From Fulvia fulva (lineage: Eukaryota; Ascomycota; Dothideomycetes; Mycosphaerellales; Mycosphaerellaceae), in assembly GCF_020509005.1 (NCBI RefSeq), contig NC_063013.1:3038001-3102000 (forward strand): a stretch of 64,000 bases of DNA. Reading direction: 5' to 3'. Positions 58,441 through 64,000 of the stretch are shown here, piece after piece (position 1 is the stretch's first letter; each line of letters begins with the position of its first letter). The position numbers and the translations under genes are program-made. The notes below the pieces were generated by a model. The model was not told the origin of the DNA. It saw only the letters and a list, made by a program, of their open reading frames with translations, and did not search any database.

Positions 58441-58649
58441 TACTAGTTCTTCTAGTTAGTAGCTTATAGTTGTTATAGTCGTTATAGTAGATAGTCTCCG
58501 TATTTCGTTTCTCCCGGGCGCGTCGTTACTCCGCGCGTTTCCCTTCGTTCGCCGCCTTTCGAGGGCGCCCTTTACTTTTACGACGCTATCGCCCCTTCGT
58601 TTACTATCGTGTTTCGTTTTTCTACCTAATATTTCCTCCTTACGATATA

Positions 58650-59480
58650 GCTTCTCTATAAATATATCGTAGTCTATAGTGTTTATTACGTATACCTCCG
58701 CTTAGTACTCCTATCGACGCCGGAGGGCGCGATAGTAGTCCTTTTTACGTATATCGTATAAGCGAAAGCTAAGTTACTAGCTATAACCTTATAAGCCGTT
58801 ATAGCGTATAGGCCGAGTACTTAGACCGTAACCGGGTCCGCTATACTCTTTATAACGTAAGTTTCTCGCGGGTTAATATATATCGTATAGACCTCTATAC
58901 CGCGTATACGACACTCTCTACGTAGCTAGTAGATATTAATCTACTTAATATCGGGCTCTCCTCCCCGACTAATATCTCTAAGACCGACTTCCGCGATAGC
59001 TAAGGGGACCGGTATATTAGTAACCTCTAGTCGCTCTAGCGTATTATAGTCGGGTATTAGGAAGGAGTCGGTAATACGTAGAGAGACGAGGTAATACGTA
59101 GAGAGACGACTAGTAGTATAATACCTTTATATAGGGAGTACTCGCTATAGTAAGGGTTATTAAAAGTAATTCTAGACCTACGCTAATCTTTATAGGGTAT
59201 ATACTTAGCGTACTATATGAGGCCTAGTAGTATATCCTACGTAGTATCGGATACGAAGTATTAAATACGTTCTATATAACCGCTAAGATTTAGCTTAATA
59301 TCCGCGGCCTTAGTAATAATCGTAGGTACTTACGACCTATTACCGAGTCTAAGCGTATATAGTTCGACGTTATATATTAGAATGTTATTTATACGTATAA
59401 AGGAAGTATTTATAATTTTAGTATTAGTACTATTATTAAGAAATGTGTTTATAGTATGTCTATTTGCCCTACTATTAACT
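58650..59480 (-). pseudogene. Gypsy-D protease and linker
   Basis: The minus strand near 59340-59080 reads VPTIITKAADIKLNLSGYIERI, YFVSDTT, DILLGLI, YAKYIPYKD, RRSRITFNNPYYSEYSL, matching the late part of the retropepsin fold and following linker of fungal gypsy elements. A 20-bp tandem duplication (59071-59090, 59091-59110) lies inside. The region ends YNIFIEKLYRKEE-like near 58660, joining RT across LINE-G. Confidence 0.7.
59071..59110. repeat. 20-bp tandem duplication
   Basis: GTAATACGTAGAGAGACGAG is followed at once by the same sequence with one change at the last base. Confidence 0.9.
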
Positions 59481-60141
59481 ACAAAGTAATATAAGATCTT
59501 AGGTCCTCTATCTACTTCTATAGAGAAGGGCGTATTCGATCGGGCTTATAAGGAGAATGCCTATATCTTATATATATACTAGTGTTTCTTATAATGTTCG
59601 TAGGGGTGCTTATATTTGTCCTAATATAACACTTCCTATATTAGACTACTTATTACGAATATAGGTTAGTAGCTATGTCGTACGGTACTAAGACTAACTT
59701 AGTATATACGAAGTTAGTCGAGACAATAGTACGGTAATGCTACCGAGACACCGTACGAATAGTAGAAGCGACTTAGAGGACCTAAAGTTACTTCGCTAGT
59801 TAGTACGAGACTATTAGAGGAACTGTCGTCGTAGGATAAGATATAGGTAAAACTAATAAGGCGTAATAAAACAGAACTAGGACTAGGGCAAGATCCCTCT
59901 ATATAGGTATAAGGAACGTAGTCTCTATACCGATAGTAGAGACATCTTTAGTACTAAATACTATTCTACTATATACCTTTATATACTATATTAGTCCTTC
60001 CTCCTTCCCTATTACGTGTCCTAATTTCCGTATATATATATATACTATACCCTTTTAATAGGTTATAAGCCCGGGTTTGCTTAATAGGATATCGATATAC
60101 TAAGGAAGTATAACGTAGGGTATTATACCCTATACCCGGAA
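59481..60141. other. Unassigned spacer between gypsy-D and the right copia
   Basis: A strongly RIP-like, TA-rich region without a readable gene. It should contain the missing Gag of gypsy-D (minus) and the 5' LTR of the right copia (plus), but I could define neither. A (TA)n run lies near 60034-60048. Confidence 0.4.
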
Positions 60142-60213
60142 TCCGTATAGTAACGTACTAGTAGACTCGGGGAGTCTACTATACGGAACGCTACTAATAG
60201 ACTCGGGGAGTCT
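60142..60213. repeat. Nested palindromic repeats
   Basis: TCCGTATAGTA (60142-60152) is inverted at 60177-60187. Just inside it is the palindromic hairpin AGACTCGGGGAGTCT (60163-60177), which recurs exactly at 60199-60213. Confidence 0.85.
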
Positions 60214-60239
60214 AAGCTTATTCTAACTACCGTAGTCAA

Positions 60240-63200
60240 GTAAGGAGCTTGCTTTATATCTAAGGCTACCTTTGCTATAGAAGACTTAACGAGTTACGAG
60301 GGCCCCCGGAAGGTCGGCCCTACCCTTACTCGTAAGAACTAGAAGCGCTAGTTCGTTATACTACGAGACTATCTCGAAAGCCGGGAGGTATTCTAGGTTA
60401 TCGACGACTCGTCGGCTGATCTCCTAGAATCCGTTACGCCTAAGATTACTTCGAAGGCGAACGGTATAGCGAGATATACTATCTTAGTATATTTGTCCGA
60501 GGAGGATAACTAAGAAATCTTAGATATACGAGATACGAAAGAGATCTAGAAACTTCTATAGAAGAAGTATAGTAAGGTCTATAAGGCATACGTAGTAGCG
60601 CTTATAAAACAGCTAGTATCGTTTAAGCTACTAGACGATTAGACAATTAGATAAGGGTAGATATATCTAGGTAACCTATCTATATAGATTGCCGAAACAG
60701 ATAGTAAAGAGACCTACTATAAGGACCCTATCCGGAGGTTTAAGTACCTACTAAGTAGCCTCCCGGACGTCTACGCTAGTACTAGGGATACTATCCTAGC
60801 CTAGCTAAACCTAGGCTAGGAATCCGCTATAACCTTACTTAAATCCTACGAATTACGGATCTAAGAGAGTAAGGGCGAGACCGCTCTATACTCCTAGAGG
60901 CAAGGGGGTAAGAGCGGCTACTTTATCTACGATAGCAACTACCTAGTTATATTGTGCCCGGAACTAGATTCCGTAAAGGAGTTTATTAAAAAGAAGAACA
61001 CCTAGAAGTAACCGGAAAAGAAGTCCTACAAAGAGCTAGTCCGGGATCTAGAGAAGGCCTAACACGCCCTTAAGAAGTCTAAGAAACAGTAGAAGGATAG
61101 GAGAAGCCAATCCGATAACAAGACAAAGGCAAAGGCGACACGAGCCTATACCTTACGAGAAAGCGATACCGAGGAAATATACGACGACGAAGTCGCCTAT
61201 TCTACTACCGAAGCAAAAGGCAAGTTTCCCGCCTTTAAATAGTTACTAGACTCCTATACCTCCTTATACATAACTGATAATAAGTCTCTATTCAGATCGC
61301 TTAGGAAACTAGCGAGAAGGAAAGTAATTAAAGTCGGTAGAGGGTACCTAGATATATTCTATAAAGGAATAGTAACTATAGGAGGCCTAACGGGGAAACA
61401 AATTGCGCTAGAGAAAGTCTTATTTGTTCCTAATCTCGGAGTTAATCTAGTTTTATAGAGGTAGTTTAGTAAGCAATTCGATATCGAACCTCTAAACTTT
61501 ATACTTAAGTATAAGAGCGGAAAGCCTATCGTACGAACAATACTACGAGGGGGGATGCCGGTAGTATCTTCGATATCCGACTCCCTAAACTAGGTAGATA
61601 ATAGACTACCGGAGGTACTATACGAGGAAGCTCTAGCCGCGGTAACTACCGAGGATTAGTAGGAGCTTTAGTATAGGAGATTCGTATACCTAGGAAAAGG
61701 GTTGCTCCGGAACGTCTATAGGGTAAGTAATAAGAAGGACCCGATCCCTATCCCGGACGAGTATAACTATAAGGTATACTCTATCGCGAATATACGGAAG
61801 TTTAAAGGTACTGTCGTAGAAGGAAAGAACGAAAGACTTACGCTTATATCTATCGATATCTATAGACCCTTCGAAAATACGACATCTAGGCTAGGTTTTA
61901 AATACTAGCTAGAGATCGTAGATAACTTCTTAAGAAAGAAGTAGGTGATCCCGCTTAAGAACAAATCCGACGCACCGTAAGCACTACGATAATAGCGGCT
62001 AACTATAGAGAAAGTATCTAAATACTACGTAAGAGTAGTACGGAGTAACAATATACCTAAGCTACTAGTAGTTCTAAAGGAATAGGAGAAAGAATTAGGT
62101 ATTTACTACGATACGACGGATACTTATAACTCTATATAGAACGGAGTGGTAGAAAGGTCAATCTAGGTATCGGAGAACGCGATCCGCGTAATGCTCGAGG
62201 AATCGGGGATACCGGTAGAATTCTAGCCTAAAGCGCTAGAGGTATAGGCGGTTATACGTAACCTACTACTAAACGGACCGTTACTTAACGGCGTCTAACT
62301 TTTACCGGAAGAAGCATTTACTAGCAAAGTACCGACGGTAGATCACCTAAGAGTATAGGGTTGTAGGGTAGTAGTTTACGTAGAACCGAAATTATATCTA
62401 AAAGGGCTATAATAGGATAAGTTAATAAACCGGGGTAAGGAAGCTATTTTCGTTAGATACGGTCAATCGACTAAGTAATAGTTGTTCTAGGAGCTAGATA
62501 TACGAGCTATTAGGTAGTATAGCCAAGTAGATTAGTTCGAAAACGAGAAGGGGGGAGATCTAGATTTAGGTATCTCCTTTACGAACTAACCTAGTAAGGC
62601 ACCTAAACGAAGGCTAGTCGGTCGACTACCGGCGGTCTCGCGACTACTACTAGTTTAGCGACTAGTAGATACTCCGATAGCAATCTTACGATGCTCGGGT
62701 AGTATAATACCTAGGCCCGACGGGAGTAACGTAAGCGAGATAGGGTATAAAATACCCTAACTTTCTACTACTAAAGTAGCCGAGTCTTCTATAGAAGAAC
62801 CGACCTAGCTAATCCCCGCTCCCTACGTAGAGACTAAACCCGCTACGGCTAAGGACAAAGGACTAACTGTCTTAAGACCGCTCTATATCTAACTTCCCGG
62901 TAGACTAGATAATATCGCGGACTATAAGAAGATCGAGGAAACCCCGGAGCTACCGGAACTAATCGTCTAGAGGAAAAGGACTAGGGATCCCTACGATAAC
63001 TACGGCTAGGACTAGGACTATAAGGCTAAGTACTACAAAGCTATAATAGCTTTGTTCTACTAACTACTATAGGTAAATAACAGACTTACCGATACCGACG
63101 AACGTATATTTATAGCTACGGTAGAGGAACTATTCGACGAAGTCTAAGAATACGCCTTTACTATATTTAGACCCGGTATTGCCTACTAATAGGAAGTACC

Positions 63201-63811
63201 TATCCCGAAGATATATAAGGCTACGGTAGGGGATCCTAAATAGGGCTACTTATAGAAGGACGCTATCGATACCGAGCTACTCTCGTTATTAAGTAATAAT
63301 ACCTAGGAAACGGCTATCGCTCTAAGGGGTACGAATATAGTTACCTCTAAGTAGGTCTTCGACGTAAACAGACTTATTAGCGGAGTAATCGAAAAGTTCA
63401 AGGCAAGACTTGTCGTAAGAGAGTTTTTATAGAAGTTTAGCGTTAACTTCGAAGAGATATTTGTACCTATAGTACGCTATAACACCCTAAGGGTCTTTAT
63501 ATTAGTAGTTTACGAGCGGGATCTCGAGATATACTAGGTCGACGTTAACAATGCGTTTACCTAAAGCTACCTAGCCGAAGACATCTATATAAAACCCCTA
63601 CTAGGAGTCGAAACCCTACTAAATACGGTCCTTAAGGTACTCTAGAGTCTCTACGGCCTAAAGTAGGTAGCTAGAGAATAGAATAAGCTCTATATTACTA
63701 CGTTAGTTAAAATAGGATTCTACTAGTCCGAGGTAGACCTATATCTCCTAACTTATACTAAGAGAGACATTATACTACTTATCTATATAGACGATATACC
63801 TATTATAGTAC
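60240..63811 (+). pseudogene. Copia-H polyprotein, RIP-mutated, truncated
   Basis: The plus-strand order is Gag (TFAIEDLTSYEGPRKVGPTL, then ILRDYLESREVFWVIDDSS, near 60260-60420), protease (LLDSYTSLYITDN near 61245, from a DSG/C-type site; LFVPNLGVNLVL near 61425), and integrase. The integrase has IRKFKGTVVEGKNERLTLIS and IDIYRPFENT near 61790-61880 and VVERSI, SENAIRVMLEESGIP near 62150. RT follows: VFDVNRLISGVIEKFKARLV near 63355, VDVNNAFT near 63540, SLYGLK near 63650 and YIDDIPI near 63785. It aligns with copia-1 across RT at most positions, differing largely by transitions. The frame carries many TAGs and breaks off after the YIDD motif. Confidence 0.88.
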
Positions 63812-64000
63812 TATTAGGGCGAGAGCCTAGCCTATAAGATATAAGAGTAAAAGCGAGAATGTAGATACGAAGTATAGATACAAAGGGTATAGTATAAGTA
63901 GTATATAAAACGAAAGACGAAGAAAGTAAGAGAGGCCTAGGGAAGGCTAGATACTTATACGCGACCCTCGCGAGTACGTATCCCCGTATTAATAGGGCTA
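63812..64000 (+). repeat. Possible LTR or other element interrupting copia-H
   Basis: Homology with copia-1 ends abruptly about 18 bases after the RT YIDD codons. The new sequence starts TATTAGGGCGAGAGCC, which would be TGTTAGGG before RIP, and has no frame. This resembles the start of an LTR. The window ends inside it. Confidence 0.4.

Larger units (their letters stand above)
53117..58633 (-). mobile_element. LINE-G, full-length LINE with a (TAAA)n tail
   Basis: A 5.5-kb minus-strand LINE. The tail, read on the plus strand as TAAATAAATAAATGAATA, begins at 53117. The duplication TCCTCCTTAAGATATA (53101-53116) matches 58634-58649 with one mismatch. Its tail repeat and proteins differ from the (TCTA)n LINEs. 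CpG is plentiful, but CpA/TpG is almost absent. It interrupts gypsy-D just upstream of the RT. Confidence 0.88.
43381..59480 (-). mobile_element. Gypsy-D, chromodomain Ty3/gypsy element with three LINE insertions
   Basis: Minus-strand order, from high to low coordinates: protease (about 59450-58950), linker, RT (53100-52755 and 51165-50600), RNase H (50600-50130), integrase (50120-49322 and 44276-43750), chromodomain (about 43560-43390). Breaks at 58633/53117, 52742/51178 and 49305/44293 are explained by LINE-G, LINE-E and LINE-F, each with its own target duplication, and the protein reading continues across each. Everything is heavily RIP-mutated. LTRs and Gag could not be defined. Confidence 0.85.

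Noticed and set aside
59071..59110. Tandem 20-bp repeat as a CRISPR-like or minisatellite array
   Set aside because: Only two directly abutting copies with no spacer; most likely a local duplication in the gypsy-D ghost.
4420..63811. Predominance of TAG stops as a sign of stop-codon reassignment or readthrough
   Set aside because: TAGs occur where relatives have Gln or Trp and come with CpA/TpG depletion in non-coding parts and LTRs, so RIP explains them; gypsy-B, which is intact, does not use TAG inside its genes.
1..64000. tRNA, rRNA, CRISPR or bacterial operon features
   Set aside because: None seen; the whole window reads as fungal transposable elements.

Overview
The window is a 64 kb nest of transposable elements, with no host gene, rRNA or tRNA that I can recognise. 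It looks like a heterochromatic block of a filamentous ascomycete (Pezizomycotina). The reasons are the element types (Tad1-like LINEs, chromodomain Ty3/gypsy elements, Ty1/copia, Fot1/pogo DNA transposons) and a mutation pattern typical of repeat-induced point mutation (RIP). Across most of the window CpA/TpG is depleted, TpA (especially CTA/TAG) is greatly enriched and CpG is kept, so reading frames survive only as stop-riddled ghosts. The species is not identifiable from this.

Layout: 1-1815, 3' half of a lightly damaged copia element with its 3' LTR. 1816-about 3770, minus-strand gypsy gag/protease ghost (gypsy-E). 4186-about 9060, LINE-A (minus). 9099-10231, internally deleted Fot1-like transposon with 57-bp inverted repeats. 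10234-10917 and 36332-36461, pieces of gypsy-C reverse transcriptase. 10918-36331, gypsy-A (plus), a roughly 7.2-kb element stretched to 25 kb by LINE-B (21438-26369, minus) and LINE-C (27941-33989, minus). The intact gypsy-B (14216-21437, plus) sits exactly at the junction between the LINE-B tail and its target-site duplication. 36462-43103, Fot1-like element split by LINE-D (37221-41992, plus). About 43380-59480, gypsy-D (minus), split by LINE-F (44293-49305, plus), the short chimeric LINE-E (51178-52742, plus) and LINE-G (53117-58633, minus). 60240-63811, RIP-damaged copia polyprotein of the same family as the left-edge element, apparently interrupted by a new LTR at 63812.

Most insertions can be ordered by target-site duplications: gypsy-A sits in gypsy-C; LINE-B and LINE-C sit in gypsy-A; gypsy-B sits at the end of LINE-B; LINE-D sits in a Fot1-like element lying in gypsy-C sequence; LINE-E, F and G sit in gypsy-D. 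Gypsy-B is the youngest and the only element with intact genes. It has identical 184-bp LTRs, Gag and Gag-Pol frames linked by a convincing -1 frameshift signal (slippery heptamer plus 8-bp stem), a probable Tf1-like self-priming site and a C-terminal chromodomain. RIP stops sharply at its edges, so it arrived after the surrounding DNA was mutated.

The least expected features are in the LINEs. ORF1 stop and ORF2 start codons overlap. A shared 5' module is joined at the same base to two different downstream sequences (LINE-D and LINE-E). Nearly all insertions chose targets beginning CTAT, which continue the element's own (TCTA)n tail.
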